A DNA stretch of 64,000 nt from Bacteroides rodentium JCM 16496 (GCF_000614125.1 NZ_BAKJ01000003.1:1-64000); one strand, 5' to 3'. Shown: positions 26,146-35,560, counted from the first letter of the stretch. Numbers and translations: made by a program. Notes: generated from the sequence alone by a model not told the origin.

Positions 26146-27020
26146 ATACGGTCGAGTACTGTTTTGATAAGCGTATCTATCGTATTCTTGTATCCCGTGT
26201 TCGCTTCTTTTATCAGGCGGTTGGCAATGACCATGCATACCGTCATGGCCTTGTGTCCCATCAGACGGCTCAAGCCTGCCAGGGCAGAACTTTCCATCTC
26301 GAAGTTGGTGATACGGTAGCCGTTGTATTCAAATTTTTCAATCTTCTCGTTCTGATGCGGGTCGGCAAGCGGCACGCGTAACTCGCGTCCTTGAGGTCCG
26401 AAGAAGCCCCCGGCGGCAATCGTTACGCCACGTACCATGTCGTCTTGTGCGATGCGGTCTATCAGTTCAGCACTTGCATCAATGACGTAGGGGGCAGGGG
26501 CACACATGTTGCCGGACCATCCCATATGGTTGAGGAAGGCACGCTCCATGGGTAGGTCGCACACGGAGTTGCGTCCGGCATAGAAGTTGAGCAGACCGTC
26601 GAAACCGATGGATTTTTCAGAACATACAAATGTACCCACCGGAGTGTAGGGTTGCAAGCCGCCGCAGGTGCCGATACGTACCAGCTCAAGGCTACGTAGG
26701 CGGGGCTTTTCTTCGCGCGTTTCGAAGTCGATGTTTGCCAGGGCATCCAGTTCATTCATCACGATATCGATGTTGTCACATCCGATACCGGTGGAAACCA
26801 CCGTAATACGTTTTCCCTGGTAAGTACCGGTGATAGTCTTGAATTCGCGGCTTTCCACTTCACATTCCTTGTTCTCGAAATGGGAGGCAACCAGTGCCAC
26901 CCGTCCGGGGTCACCTACCAAGATGACTTTGTCTGCCAGCCATTCGGGCTTTACGTGAAGATGAAATACAGAACCGTCTTCATTGATGATCAGTTCGGAA
27001 GAGGCGAAATATTTTTTCAT
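26142..27020 (-). CDS. Uridine phosphorylase-type nucleoside phosphorylase
   Basis: A 292-residue cytosolic enzyme releasing ribose-1-phosphate from nucleosides. It has VILVGDPGRVALVASHF near residue 32, TVVSTGIGCDNIDIVMNELD near 80, LVRIGTCGGLQPYTPVGTF near 120 and ITNFEMESSALAGLSRLMGH near 240 (the FEMES ribose-binding motif). The length fits the family. It is convergent with the receiver remnant and is followed upstream by a strong terminator of the flotillin operon. Confidence 0.88.
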   Translation of the reverse strand: MKKYFASSELIINEDGSVFHLHVKPEWLADKVILVGDPGRVALVASHFENKECEVESREFKTITGTYQGKRITVVSTGIGCDNIDIVMNELDALANIDFETREEKPRLRSLELVRIGTCGGLQPYTPVGTFVCSEKSIGFDGLLNFYAGRNSVCDLPMERAFLNHMGWSGNMCAPAPYVIDASAELIDRIAQDDMVRGVTIAAGGFFGPQGRELRVPLADPHQNEKIEKFEYNGYRITNFEMESSALAGLSRLMGHKAMTVCMVIANRLIKEANTGYKNTIDTLIKTVLDRI

Positions 27021-27053
27021 TTGATTGAGCTTTTAATCTTTTGTTTATAAATA

Positions 27054-27096
27054 GAAACGCCGGGAACCGATTCTTGTTCACCGGTTCCGGCGTTTC
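27054..27096 (-). terminator. Terminator of the TPR-NfeD-flotillin operon
   Basis: GAAACGCCGGGAACCG (27054-27069) pairs with CGGTTCCGGCGTTTC (27082-27096) with one bulge. On the minus strand it lies 19 bp after the flotillin stop. Confidence 0.7.
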
Positions 27097-27114
27097 TGTC
27101 AGTTGCTTTTCGAG

Positions 27115-28115
27115 TTATTTGCTCAACGGCTGGCTGGTATTGCCCGTCGTCGGTTTGGCAATGTTTTCGCGCATGGAAGTGTCTGCTTCTATGTTCTTCA
27201 TCCGGTAATAGTCCATGATACCCAGATTGCCGTTGCGGAATGCTTCGGCCATGGCCTTGGGTACTTCCGCTTCTGCCTCGATAACTTTGGCACGGGCTTC
27301 CTGGGCCTTTGCTTCATTTCCTGCTCTGTGGCTACGGCCATGGCGCGGCGTTCTTCTGCTTTGGCTTGGGCGATGTTCTTGTCGGCATTGGCCTGGTCTA
27401 TCTGCAGGGCGGCACCGATATTCTTACCTATGTCAATATCAGCAATGTCAATGGACAGAATTTCGAATGCTGTTCCGGCATCCAACCCCTTGCGCAATAC
27501 CAGTTTGGAGATAGAATCCGGATTCTCCAATACAGACTTATGATTCTCTGACGAACCGATGGAAGACACAATACCTTCTCCTACACGGGCCAGAATCGTG
27601 TCTTCTCCGGCACCTCCCACCAATTGGCGGATATTGGCGCGCACCGTTACACGGGCCTTGGCAATCAACTGGATACCGTCTTTGGCAACAGCCGTCACGG
27701 GAGGGGTATCGATTACTTTGGGGTTAACGGACATCTGTACGGCTTCGAACACGTCACGGCCGGCAAGGTCGATGGCGGTTGCCATCTGGAACGGCAGCTC
27801 GATATTGGCTTTAGAGGCGGATACTAGTGCGTGCACCACCCGCTCTACGTGGCCTCCGGCAAGGTAGTGCGCTTCCAGTTCGTCGCGCGTGATGTTTTGC
27901 AATCCTGCTTTATGGGCTTCAATCATGCCGGGCACAATGATATAAGGAGGAACATTACGGATGCGCATCAGGAAAAGTTGTACCAGCGAGATGTTTACTC
28001 CCGATACTTTGGCGGATAGCCACAAGAAGAACGGTACATAATGGAAGAAAAGTACCAGGAAGATAATGCCTCCTATAATGAGGAAGGCGGTTAAATACAT
28101 TGTGCTTGGATCCAT
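27115..28115 (-). CDS. floA: Flotillin-like protein FloA, frame broken once
   Basis: A membrane-associated scaffold of lipid microdomains. The start at 28115 gives [20 protein letters not shown], a single transmembrane helix, then [20 protein letters not shown] and the SPFH-type region [15 protein letters not shown]. Near 27311 one base is lost: ATGAAGCAAAGG should read ATGAAGGCAAAGG. Restoring it continues [17 protein letters not shown] and ends QPLSK with a stop at 27115-27117; about 333 residues, as in the YqfA/FloA family. NfeD lies directly upstream. Confidence 0.85.
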
Positions 28116-28163
28116 GAGATTAAATATTAATTGTTAGTTATAAATAGGTTGATTTCTGAAATT

Positions 28164-28633
28164 TCACTGCTTGAGCCGTTCCACCAAGAGGACTCCGTCG
28201 GCAATACGTTCTACGATAATCGGAGTCTTTTCGTTCATGAAGCCATCTGATGACTTTACTTCCACGATGTCTCCGTTGATTTCGGCATAGCGATAAGAGC
28301 CAGGCGGGTAGTGGTTACACCTACATCGCCTACCTTGACTTTTTCCTCGGCACTACGGTCTACTTTGGAGGTGATGTTTTTTTTCAATGCAATTTTGTCG
28401 AGTGTCTTGGAGCGCATGAACCATATCAACGAGCCGATACAAGCCAGGGCAGATATGATAAGCGTAATGACACCTGCCGTGGTGCCCATATAGGCAAAGG
28501 CATAGTAGTTGGCAAAGATGATGCAACCTCCTGCCAGAAAACCGGCAACGCTGATGCCCGGAATTACGAATAATTCCACTAAGAACAAGATTACTGCTCC
28601 TATAATCAATGCGGCGATAATGAGTATATCCAT
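28164..28633 (-). CDS. NfeD-like membrane protein, frame broken once
   Basis: About 156 residues. Transmembrane helices MDILIIAALIIGAVILFLVE, GISVAGFLAGGCIIFANY and TAGVITLIISALACIGSLIW are followed by a soluble OB-fold domain (VKVGDVGVTTTRLALIG). One G is missing near 28290; restoring it continues YAEINGDIVEVKSSDGFMN and ends LLVERLKQ at 28164. NfeD proteins pair with flotillins (here directly downstream) in membrane organisation. Start chosen as the ATG nine bases after the TPR gene. Confidence 0.85.
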
Positions 28634-28641
28634 AGTTGTCT

Positions 28642-30072
28642 TTATTTGGTGGCTTGTTTTTCCTGGTTGCGCACTTGAATGGCAGTCTGCTCCATCTCAG
28701 TGGACAATTGCCGTACACGTTGCTCCAGGTCGAGGATGGCGGCGGACATCTTGTCCTTTTCCTGCTTGTTGGCTCGGGAGTATTCCGAACGCATATCTTC
28801 CAATTTCTCCTGCAATTGCTTGTAGCTCTGCTCCAGCTGATTGTATTTGCCATACAAGGCTTTGGCCTGCGGGGAACGGAAATCGTCCAGCTGGTAGTAG
28901 GTAGAGTGGTCGTCAATGACGAATTGGAAATCGTGCTTCTTGGTGGTCCGCGGCTTTGCGTTGGCAGCGGTCCGAAGCCTTTCTTGGGCGGCCTCTACCG
29001 CATCGGTGTCCGTCCATGTGTCCTTGATAGCGTGAAGTTGCGCCAATGATATCATCTTGTCCGGGTCCATCCCTTCGTAGTTGTACACTTGCTTGGATGA
29101 GTTGGGAATGAATACATAGATGCACACTTTGCCTTCGGGCTGGTAGCGGTCGGAGGCAAACCATCCCAAGTCGTTGAATTCGTCGATGACGTACATATAG
29201 TCGTTGTAGGGCGAATTGAACGGCATGCCCACATTTTCCGGCATCAGATAAGAGTCGGTATTCGTATTATAGCGGGTGACGAAAATGTCATATCCTCCCA
29301 TCGAGCCAGGGCCATCCGAGGCATAGTAAATAGTGATACCGTCCGTAAGTACATAAGGGCAGTCTGCATTCATGGCCTCGTTGATGCTTCCGGGCAACAA
29401 GCTGCCATCACTCCATTTGTCCAGCAATTTGTTGCGCGAAAGGATACTGAGGGTGCTGTCCGGCTGCATTTCGCTATAATATAGCTTATTGCCCAGCTCC
29501 GTTTCGTATACGGTTCCGCCTTCCTTACCGGAATCTTTGAAATAGGCGTCGTACATGAACAGCTTGCCCGATTCGGGGCTGATTTTGTATGCATCCAGGA
29601 AATTTTCCTTGTCTACCACAAAACTGTCGATGAAGCAAACCTTTTCCACACCTTTCAGCATGCGCAAGTTGGATTTGCTTTTTTCCAATAATTGTTCGGC
29701 CTCTTCGGTGGAGCGTTTTCTCTTTCTCAGGTCGGAAATGTAGGCCTCATAAGTCTCGATGGCATCTTCGAACCGATATAAATCATTATATGCCCGGGCC
29801 AAATAGAGTTGCCCGCTGGGGACGCGTCTTTTGACGGCGCTTTCCAGGTGTTTCAAGGCTTCTGCGGGTTCGCCGGTTTCCAGGCAGCATACACCGTACC
29901 ATAGGTTGTAATTTCCATTACCGGGTTGTGTCTTGACGAGCTTCTTGAAGGCGGGCTTGGCTTCTCCGTATTTTCCCTTTTCGTACAAGGCTTTGGCTTC
30001 TGCCAGGCTTTGTGCGGAAATTGTTATGCCTAAAAGGCCGAATAGAAAGAAAAGGATATATTTTTTATTCAT
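28642..30072 (-). CDS. Periplasmic TPR and PD40-type beta-propeller protein
   Basis: A 476-residue protein with an N-terminal signal peptide (KKYILFFLFGLLGITISAQS). Residues 25-140 carry TPR repeats (AEAKALYEKGKYGEAKPAFK; ALKHLESAVKRRVPSGQLYL). PD40-like strands follow (YYASDGPGSMGGYDIFVTRY; YVIDEFNDLGWFASDRYQPE), and a C-terminal coiled coil ends it (KQLQEKLEDMRSEYSRANKQ). It is first of the NfeD/flotillin operon. It probably belongs to the envelope scaffold family found in Bacteroidetes, but its partner is unknown. Confidence 0.8.
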   Translation of the reverse strand: MNKKYILFFLFGLLGITISAQSLAEAKALYEKGKYGEAKPAFKKLVKTQPGNGNYNLWYGVCCLETGEPAEALKHLESAVKRRVPSGQLYLARAYNDLYRFEDAIETYEAYISDLRKRKRSTEEAEQLLEKSKSNLRMLKGVEKVCFIDSFVVDKENFLDAYKISPESGKLFMYDAYFKDSGKEGGTVYETELGNKLYYSEMQPDSTLSILSRNKLLDKWSDGSLLPGSINEAMNADCPYVLTDGITIYYASDGPGSMGGYDIFVTRYNTNTDSYLMPENVGMPFNSPYNDYMYVIDEFNDLGWFASDRYQPEGKVCIYVFIPNSSKQVYNYEGMDPDKMISLAQLHAIKDTWTDTDAVEAAQERLRTAANAKPRTTKKHDFQFVIDDHSTYYQLDDFRSPQAKALYGKYNQLEQSYKQLQEKLEDMRSEYSRANKQEKDKMSAAILDLEQRVRQLSTEMEQTAIQVRNQEKQATK

Positions 30073-30182
30073 ATTGATACATGCTGATTTGTTCAGTAGG
30101 TCAAAAATACAAATTTATCGTGAATAAAGCAGGTTTCCGTAATTCTATTTTGTTAATTCTTCTTTAAATCGTTCTTTTGCCT

Positions 30183-30190
30183 TACTTTTG
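30183..30190 (+). promoter_or_regulatory. -7 box upstream of a possible structured RNA and ttcA-like gene
   Basis: TACTTTTG matches TAnnTTTG, and CAG follows about seven bases before the expected start. No TTTG is well placed at -33. The nearest plus-strand gene starts at 30543, so a transcript from here would have a ~350-base leader or be a separate RNA. Confidence 0.5.
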
Positions 30191-30310
30191 CAGTCGGAAG
30201 AGCTATAACTCATGACTTATGCGAATCAGTAGTTGACAGACCGCTCGTTGGGAATATGAGTGTTTGCGGAGCCGTACTATATTCCGTGCCGTTGGATACT
30301 AATAAAAAAG
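30191..30310 (+). ncRNA. Possible structured RNA in the intergenic region
   Basis: The segment after the -7 box has CGGAA (near 30195) pairing with TTCCG (near 30291) and ACTCAT (near 30208) pairing with ATGAGT (near 30256), giving an elongated hairpin of about 100 bases. No clear protein frame exists. It could be a small RNA or a leader. I cannot assign an Rfam family. Confidence 0.3.
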
Positions 30311-30382
30311 ATGTTGGCATTATATAGAAAAAGTTCCGGGAGCCAGTACTAAAACGTGTGGAAGTATAGGGAAAGTTCTATC

Positions 30383-30445
30383 CCAAGCCTTGGGATAGAC
30401 AGACCAAACCTTGGGACAGACAGACCAAGCTTTGGGATACATATC
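30383..30445. repeat. Three tandem 21-bp repeats
   Basis: Units CCAAGCCTTGGGATAGACAG (plus A), CCAAACCTTGGGACAGACAG (plus A) and CCAAGCTTTGGGATACATAT (plus C) run head to tail at 30383, 30404 and 30425 with exactly 21-base period. Each carries a CCAAG-CTTGG-like half-palindrome. They lie 100-160 bases before the ttcA-like start. Confidence 0.6.
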
Positions 30446-30542
30446 CGCAAGGTGAGGATAACCTTACTCATGCAGCGCTGACGGACAGCCTTGAATAAGG
30501 GTGCAACTGCTGGTTTGCATAACTATAACTTATATTGTATCA

Positions 30543-31292
30543 ATGGCACAGTTTACTGAAGAAGAAAAGATGTTGCGCCGCATAGACAAGCGGTTTAGCA
30601 AAGGTGTGGTGGAATATGGGCTGATAGAGGACGGTGATAAGATTCTCATCGGGCTTTCGGGAGGCAAGGACTCTTTGGCACTGGTGGAATTGTTGGCACG
30701 GCGTGCCCGTGTCTATAAACCCCGTTTTTCTGTTGTCGCTGCACATGTAGTGATGAAGAATATACCTTATCAAAGCGATGTAGACTATCTGAGGGAGTAC
30801 GTAGAGTCGTGGGGAGTGCCTTTTGTTCTCTTTGAAACGGAGTTTGATGCCACGACCGATACCCGCAAGTCTCCTTGTTTCCTTTGCTCATGGAATAGGC
30901 GGAAGGCATTGTTTACCGTAGCCAAGGAGCAGGGATGCAATAAAATCGCGTTAGGCCATCACATGGATGATATTCTGGAGACCTTGCTGATGAACATCAC
31001 CTATCAGGGAGCGTTCAGCTCCATGCCTCCCCGGCTGGTGATGAAGAAGTTTGATATGACGATTATCCGTCCGATGTGTCTGGTGCACGAGGAGGATTTG
31101 ATGGAGTTGGCGCAAGTGAAGGGGTATCGTAAGCAGATGAAGAATTGTCCGTATGAGTCACAATCCAGCCGCAGTACAATGAAAGGCATTCTGAAACAAT
31201 TGGAGGAAATGAATCCTGAGGCACGCTATAGTCTATGGGGGAGTATGACGAATGTGCAAGAGGAATTGCTGCCTACAATCATTAATCACTAA
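30543..31292 (+). CDS. TtcA-like tRNA 2-thiolation PP-loop ATPase
   Basis: A 249-residue ATP pyrophosphatase starting MAQFTEEEKMLRRIDKRFSK. The P-loop LIGLSGGKDSLALVELLAR is near residue 37, the paired cysteines SPCFLCSWNRR near 112 and GHHMDDILETLLMN near 140 complete the TtcA/TilS-N signature. Family members thiolate cytidine 32 of tRNA using an iron-sulfur cluster. The ATG at 30543 is preferred to 30501 because it begins the conserved domain. DUF486 follows on the same strand. Confidence 0.85.
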   Translation: MAQFTEEEKMLRRIDKRFSKGVVEYGLIEDGDKILIGLSGGKDSLALVELLARRARVYKPRFSVVAAHVVMKNIPYQSDVDYLREYVESWGVPFVLFETEFDATTDTRKSPCFLCSWNRRKALFTVAKEQGCNKIALGHHMDDILETLLMNITYQGAFSSMPPRLVMKKFDMTIIRPMCLVHEEDLMELAQVKGYRKQMKNCPYESQSSRSTMKGILKQLEEMNPEARYSLWGSMTNVQEELLPTIINH

Positions 31293-31306
31293 TCATTAAT
31301 CACTAT

Positions 31307-31675
31307 ATGAAAGCATTTTATACCATTTTGCTATTGATTGTATCTAATATTTTCATGACGTTTGCCTGGTATGGGCATCTGAAGCTACAAGAGACAAAAG
31401 TCATCTCCAACTGGCCGTTGTATGCCGTGGTGCTGTTTTCCTGGGTAATAGCTCTGGCAGAGTATTCATGCCAGGTTCCGGCCAATCGGATAGGCTTTTT
31501 AGGCAACGGAGGTCCGTTCTCATTGATGCAACTCAAAGTGATTCAAGAAGTAATCACTTTGATAATCTTTACGGTGTTTACAACGGTCCTTTTCAAGGGG
31601 GAAACGCTGCATTGGAATCATTTTGCCGCTTTTGTATGTCTGGTACTGGCGGTATATTTTGTATTTTATAAATGA
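31307..31675 (+). CDS. DUF486 small integral membrane protein
   Basis: A 122-residue protein with four hydrophobic helices (FYTILLLIVSNIFMTFAWYG; YAVVLFSWVIALAEYSCQVP; IQEVITLIIFTVFTTVLFKG; HFAAFVCLVLAVYFVFYK). DUF486 belongs to the DMT transporter-like group. It starts 14 bases after the ttcA-like stop. No substrate can be inferred. Confidence 0.8.
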   Translation: MKAFYTILLLIVSNIFMTFAWYGHLKLQETKVISNWPLYAVVLFSWVIALAEYSCQVPANRIGFLGNGGPFSLMQLKVIQEVITLIIFTVFTTVLFKGETLHWNHFAAFVCLVLAVYFVFYK

Positions 31676-31696
31676 TGGGTTAATTGCATTTGCACA

Positions 31697-32713
31697 TTAT
31701 CTCATATACTTCTCCATTCCTTTTGTTAAGAACGTTTGAAGCTTTCCTTCTTCATCCGTATAAATGAAGCAGGCGTCGATATCCGGATGTGCATCCGCTA
31801 CGCGTTCTGCTTCTTCCAGCCCCATCACCATGAATGCCGTGGCATAGGCGTCTGCACTCATGCAATCTTTGGCGATGACGGTGGCGGACAAGATGCTGTG
31901 CTGTACCGGATAGCCGGTACGCGGGTCAATGGTATGCGCATATTTCTTTCCGTCTTTATAGTAGTAGTTGCGATAATTGCCCGATGTAGCCATGCCTAAA
32001 TCCGTGACTTGCAGCACTGCTTGCAATTCTTGGTTCACCGCCAGTGAGTCGTCTATCGGCTTGTTCAAACCGATGCGCCAAAGCCCGTTTTGAGGGTTTT
32101 GCCCGTGAACAACCACTTCTCCGCCTATATCGACCATGAAGTTGCGGATACCCTTCTTCTTCAGGAGTTGGGCTATGACATCTACTGCATATCCTTTTGC
32201 CACAGCGCTGCACGAGAGCATTATACGCGGGTCTGCTTTTACCACTTTTCCTTCATCGGACAATTTTACTTTTTCGTATCCTGTCATCTCCAGCAGGCTG
32301 TCTATCATGGCAGAGTCGGGGAAGTTACCCTTCTTGAACCCAAATCCCCAGGCATTGGCAAGAGGGGCAACGGTGATATCGAAGGCACCATCGGTCTCCC
32401 GGGAGATTTCCATGCTACGTCGGAAGACGTTGGTAAAGAATGTGTCGGGCACAATGTCCTCGTTGCGGTTGATGCGCGTAATGGTCGCCGTATCATTGAA
32501 AGGGGACAAAGAACCGTCGAAACGTTTGAGTTCCGCTTCTATCTCCGCCTTCAGATTCTGGTCACATTGATAAGTCACTTTATATACCGTACCGAATATC
32601 AGTCCGTTATCCGTCTGATAAGGAGTGACTTGGTTGTGGCGGGCAAGTATCCAGATGGTGCCCAGTACCAGCAGGGCAATCCATAAAAAATTCCGTTGTA
32701 CTTTCTTCTCCAT
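31697..32713 (-). CDS. apbE: FAD:protein FMN transferase ApbE
   Basis: A 338-residue exported flavin transferase that attaches FMN to Rnf/Nqr-type subunits. An N-terminal hydrophobic segment (FLWIALLVLGTIWILA) anchors it. FAD/metal motifs include TDGAFDITVAPLANAWGFG near residue 112, SCSAVAKGYAVDVI near 170, NFMVDIGGEVVVHG near 195, HTIDPRTGYPVQHS near 262 and ADAYATAFMVMG near 290. The length is typical. mntP follows upstream on the same strand. Confidence 0.9.
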   Translation of the reverse strand: MEKKVQRNFLWIALLVLGTIWILARHNQVTPYQTDNGLIFGTVYKVTYQCDQNLKAEIEAELKRFDGSLSPFNDTATITRINRNEDIVPDTFFTNVFRRSMEISRETDGAFDITVAPLANAWGFGFKKGNFPDSAMIDSLLEMTGYEKVKLSDEGKVVKADPRIMLSCSAVAKGYAVDVIAQLLKKKGIRNFMVDIGGEVVVHGQNPQNGLWRIGLNKPIDDSLAVNQELQAVLQVTDLGMATSGNYRNYYYKDGKKYAHTIDPRTGYPVQHSILSATVIAKDCMSADAYATAFMVMGLEEAERVADAHPDIDACFIYTDEEGKLQTFLTKGMEKYMR

Positions 32714-32739
32714 ATCCTATCTGATTTTTTACTTTTTAA

Positions 32740-33318
32740 TTAAAAGAAGAGATGTTCTATCAATATCTTGGTACCGATGATAACGAGGATAATGCCTCCC
32801 CAAAGTTCGGCGCGCAGTCTGCGGGCTATGCCACATCCGAAACGGATGCCGAACATCAGTCCGACCATCGACAAGGCGAATGATACAAAACCGATAATGC
32901 CGATGGGGGAAAGAATAGCTGAGAATTGCTTGATACCGAGGAATGCAAACGAAACACCTACCGCCAATGCATCGATGCTGGTTGCCACAGCCAGAGCGAG
33001 TACCACCTTCAGGCTGGTTGGGTCATACTCGTGCTTGCAACCTTCGTCCTTGAAGGATTCCATTATCATACGTCCACCCAGGAAGGCAAGGATGCCGAAT
33101 GCTATCCAATGGTCAACACTTTCTATCAGGTGACTGAAAAAACTGGCGCCTATCCATCCCAGCAGAGGCATCAAAGCCTGGAAAAAGCCGAAACTGATGG
33201 CCATCACCAGCATAGGGCGCAGCCGGGCGCGTTTCAATATAATTCCGCTGGCTATAGAAACGGCGAAACAATCCATCGCAAGTCCTACGGCCAGTAGCCA
33301 AATCTCTAACCCTGTCAT
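32740..33318 (-). CDS. mntP: Manganese efflux pump MntP
   Basis: A 192-residue, six-helix inner-membrane exporter. Conserved aspartates appear in the paired motifs LAMDCFAVSIASGI (near residue 15) and ATSIDALAVGVSFAFLG (near 115). It begins LEIWLLAVGLAMDC and ends with a hydrophobic helix LWGGIILVIIGTKILIEH. It lies 26 bp upstream of apbE in the same direction. Confidence 0.9.
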   Translation of the reverse strand: MTGLEIWLLAVGLAMDCFAVSIASGIILKRARLRPMLVMAISFGFFQALMPLLGWIGASFFSHLIESVDHWIAFGILAFLGGRMIMESFKDEGCKHEYDPTSLKVVLALAVATSIDALAVGVSFAFLGIKQFSAILSPIGIIGFVSFALSMVGLMFGIRFGCGIARRLRAELWGGIILVIIGTKILIEHLFF

Positions 33319-33325
33319 AAGTCGC

Positions 33326-34096
33326 TTAAAGAGGTAGTTTATAAGTTATCGTATAGGTTACTCCCATCGTGTTGGAGCCATATTTCCCAAAACCGGGCAC
33401 ATACCACGGGTCACCGTATTCATCGGCCGAGGCGGACAATTTGAACTTGAAGCGTAGTGACCAGCCCATGTACAATGCCTTCCAGACGTGTGCCCGGATA
33501 CCGACACAAAATTCCGCCCATTGCATGGAGCCTTTCATTCCTTTATGGTTATAGGGCAGGCTGCCTCCCCATATCTCGTCGTCCAGATTCGGATTGCCTA
33601 CGATGCCACCGTATATCGGGTCGTCCAGTCCCAAAGCGTCTACATCGTACTTGAAGCTACTTACACCGTAACGCAAGCCTACAAGCAGCATGTGTCCGTG
33701 CTGCTTCTTGTATAGTGTGTTATAGTCCATTCCTATGCGGAAGTAGGGGGCGTTGCTTTTGTAATGTATGCCTTTGTCGTTCCAGGTGTCTGTCGAGCCA
33801 TACCCCAATTCGGCAATAGGGAAGAAGCGGTTCTTGAGGTTTACGTCTACGGCCACTTCAGAACTTAGGAAGTCGCTTCCCAATAGGCCTCCTCCGATTC
33901 CCCATAGGTCTACGCCGACAGACATGCCGTTGTACAACGGATAGTGCACCTCCTTCTCTTTCGTGTCCTTCTTTTCCTTCTTTGGGGCTGTTCTTTGGGG
34001 AGGAACGGTGGGATTCCCGTTCTGTGCCTGTAGGGGGAGGAATGTCAGCAGACAGAGCGCCAGACTAATAGAATAACTTAAGATTTTCTTTTCCAT
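33326..34096 (-). CDS. DUF6048 outer-membrane beta-barrel-like protein
   Basis: About 256 residues. The start at 34096 gives MEKKILSYSISLALCLLTFL with a signal peptide ending QAQ. A Lys/Glu/Pro-rich linker follows, then beta-strand-rich repeats (GMSVGVDLWGIGGGLLGSDF; ELGYGSTDTWNDKGIHYKSN) ending TYTITYKLPL with the aromatic-rich terminus of an outer-membrane protein. It partners with the DUF6452 lipoprotein upstream; their frames overlap by about 32 bases. Confidence 0.7.
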   Translation of the reverse strand: MEKKILSYSISLALCLLTFLPLQAQNGNPTVPPQRTAPKKEKKDTKEKEVHYPLYNGMSVGVDLWGIGGGLLGSDFLSSEVAVDVNLKNRFFPIAELGYGSTDTWNDKGIHYKSNAPYFRIGMDYNTLYKKQHGHMLLVGLRYGVSSFKYDVDALGLDDPIYGGIVGNPNLDDEIWGGSLPYNHKGMKGSMQWAEFCVGIRAHVWKALYMGWSLRFKFKLSASADEYGDPWYVPGFGKYGSNTMGVTYTITYKLPL

Positions 34097-34550
34097 AGAT
34101 GCCTGCTTCATTATCTTTGATATATATCGAATCCAGAGAGATGCGGGTACACGTAATACTTGTGATAGCCTGCTTCATCTGATAGCCGCAATCCATCGAT
34201 AGGAAATAGGGGGTGTTGGTGTGGCGTATCACCATCGTGTCGCTCTTGGTCCGGCTATACTTGAATATCAGCTTGGTGGAATCCTCCGTATAGCGCAGTG
34301 GCAGGGAGATGTCGTGTACCTTCTTCTGGTTGTTGATGATGATGGAATCGGTGCCGTATGCCGTCACGGTGAGCGAGTCGAGCGTGTCGTTCTCCACGTA
34401 TTGGGTTTCGGGGTCTATTCTATAAAGAATGCAATTCACCATGGGGCGTGCCGTCATGGAGCAATCGGCCTCTTCCGAACAGGAGATAGCTATGCTTACT
34501 ATCGGGCCAAGGATAGCTCCGAGTATGACAAGTCTGACTAATTTTTTCAT
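34065..34550 (-). CDS. DUF6452 lipoprotein
   Basis: A 161-residue protein with a lipoprotein-type signal (LVRLVILGAILGPIVSIAIS, then Cys-24) followed by a beta-rich domain (SMTARPMVNCILYRIDPETQ). Its 3' end overlaps the DUF6048 gene, so the two are translationally linked. It follows the glycosyltransferase stop by two bases. Confidence 0.7.
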   Translation of the reverse strand: MKKLVRLVILGAILGPIVSIAISCSEEADCSMTARPMVNCILYRIDPETQYVENDTLDSLTVTAYGTDSIIINNQKKVHDISLPLRYTEDSTKLIFKYSRTKSDTMVIRHTNTPYFLSMDCGYQMKQAITSITCTRISLDSIYIKDNEAGIYGKENLKLFY

Positions 34551-34552
34551 CG

Positions 34553-35506
34553 TTAAATGGTTTTCTCTATTTGATATTTGTTTCGTTCCGGGGCATTACG
34601 TGAAATCAGCTCTCCGAGGAATCCTGCCACGAACAGTTGTGTGCCGATAATCATGGAGGTCAGCGAGAGGTAGAAGTAGGGAGAGTCCGTCACAAGGCGG
34701 TAGGGCATGCCATGGTGCATGTAGTACAACTTGCTGGCACCCACTATGACCACGGCTATGAAGCCGAAGATGAACATCAATGAACCCAGCAATCCGAAAA
34801 AATGCATGGGCTTGATGCCGAACCGGGAAAGGAACCAAAGGGAAAGCAAGTCCAGATACCCGTTTACAAAACGGTTCAGCCCGAACTTGGTCTTTCCGTA
34901 TTTGCGTGCCTGGTGGTGCACCACTTTCTCGCCGATTTTCTTGAAGCCGGCGTTCTTGGCCAGGTAGGGGATGTAGCGGTGCATTTCGCCGTATACCTCT
35001 ATATTCTTGACCACCTCTTTGCGATATGCCTTCAGTCCGCAATTAAAGTCGTGCAGGTTCTTGATGCCCGATACTTTGCGGGCGGTGGCATTGAACAATT
35101 TGGTGGGGAGGGTCTTCGACAACGGGTCGTAACGTTTCTGCTTCCAGCCCGATACGAGGTCGTACCCCTCTTGGGTAATCATGCGGTAGAGTTCGGGTAT
35201 TTCGTCGGGACTGTCCTGCAGGTCGGCGTCCATGGTTATCACGACGTCGCCTTGTGCTTGTTCGAAACCACAGAACAATGCCGGCGACTTCCCGTAGTTG
35301 CGGCGGAACTTAATGCCCCGTACCTTGTCCGGAGCTTGCGCCTGCAATTGTTCGATTACCTGCCAGGAACGGTCGGTACTTCCGTCGTTAACGAAAATCA
35401 CTTCGTATGAAAAGCCGTTGGCATTCATCACCCGCTCAATCCATGCGAACAATTCGGGGAGTGATTCTTCTTCATTATATAGTGGTACGACAACTGAAAT
35501 ATCCAT
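34553..35506 (-). CDS. Family 2 glycosyltransferase with membrane C-terminus
   Basis: A 317-residue DPM1/ArnC-like enzyme. The GT-A domain has VVPLYNEEESLPELFAWIER at the N-terminus, IFVNDGSTDRSWQV near 40, KSPALFCGFEQAQGDVVITM near 75 and DADLQDSPDEIPELYR, the metal-binding DxD-like motif. Two C-terminal membrane helices follow (FGLLGSLMFIFGFIAVVIVG; MIIGTQLFVAGFLGELI). It transfers a sugar to a polyprenyl or membrane acceptor in envelope glycan assembly. Confidence 0.88.
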   Translation of the reverse strand: MDISVVVPLYNEEESLPELFAWIERVMNANGFSYEVIFVNDGSTDRSWQVIEQLQAQAPDKVRGIKFRRNYGKSPALFCGFEQAQGDVVITMDADLQDSPDEIPELYRMITQEGYDLVSGWKQKRYDPLSKTLPTKLFNATARKVSGIKNLHDFNCGLKAYRKEVVKNIEVYGEMHRYIPYLAKNAGFKKIGEKVVHHQARKYGKTKFGLNRFVNGYLDLLSLWFLSRFGIKPMHFFGLLGSLMFIFGFIAVVIVGASKLYYMHHGMPYRLVTDSPYFYLSLTSMIIGTQLFVAGFLGELISRNAPERNKYQIEKTI

Positions 35507-35560
35507 TGATGTATGATTTTTCTATTTACAATTGAAATAACATTTCTTTTTACTGTTCCG

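Noticed and set aside
30383..30445. Three 21-bp repeats as a CRISPR array
   Set aside because: The repeats are directly adjacent with no spacers, and no cas gene is nearby.
32090..32686. 198-codon plus-strand frame over apbE
   Set aside because: The minus-strand ApbE motifs cover the same bases; the plus frame has no family features.
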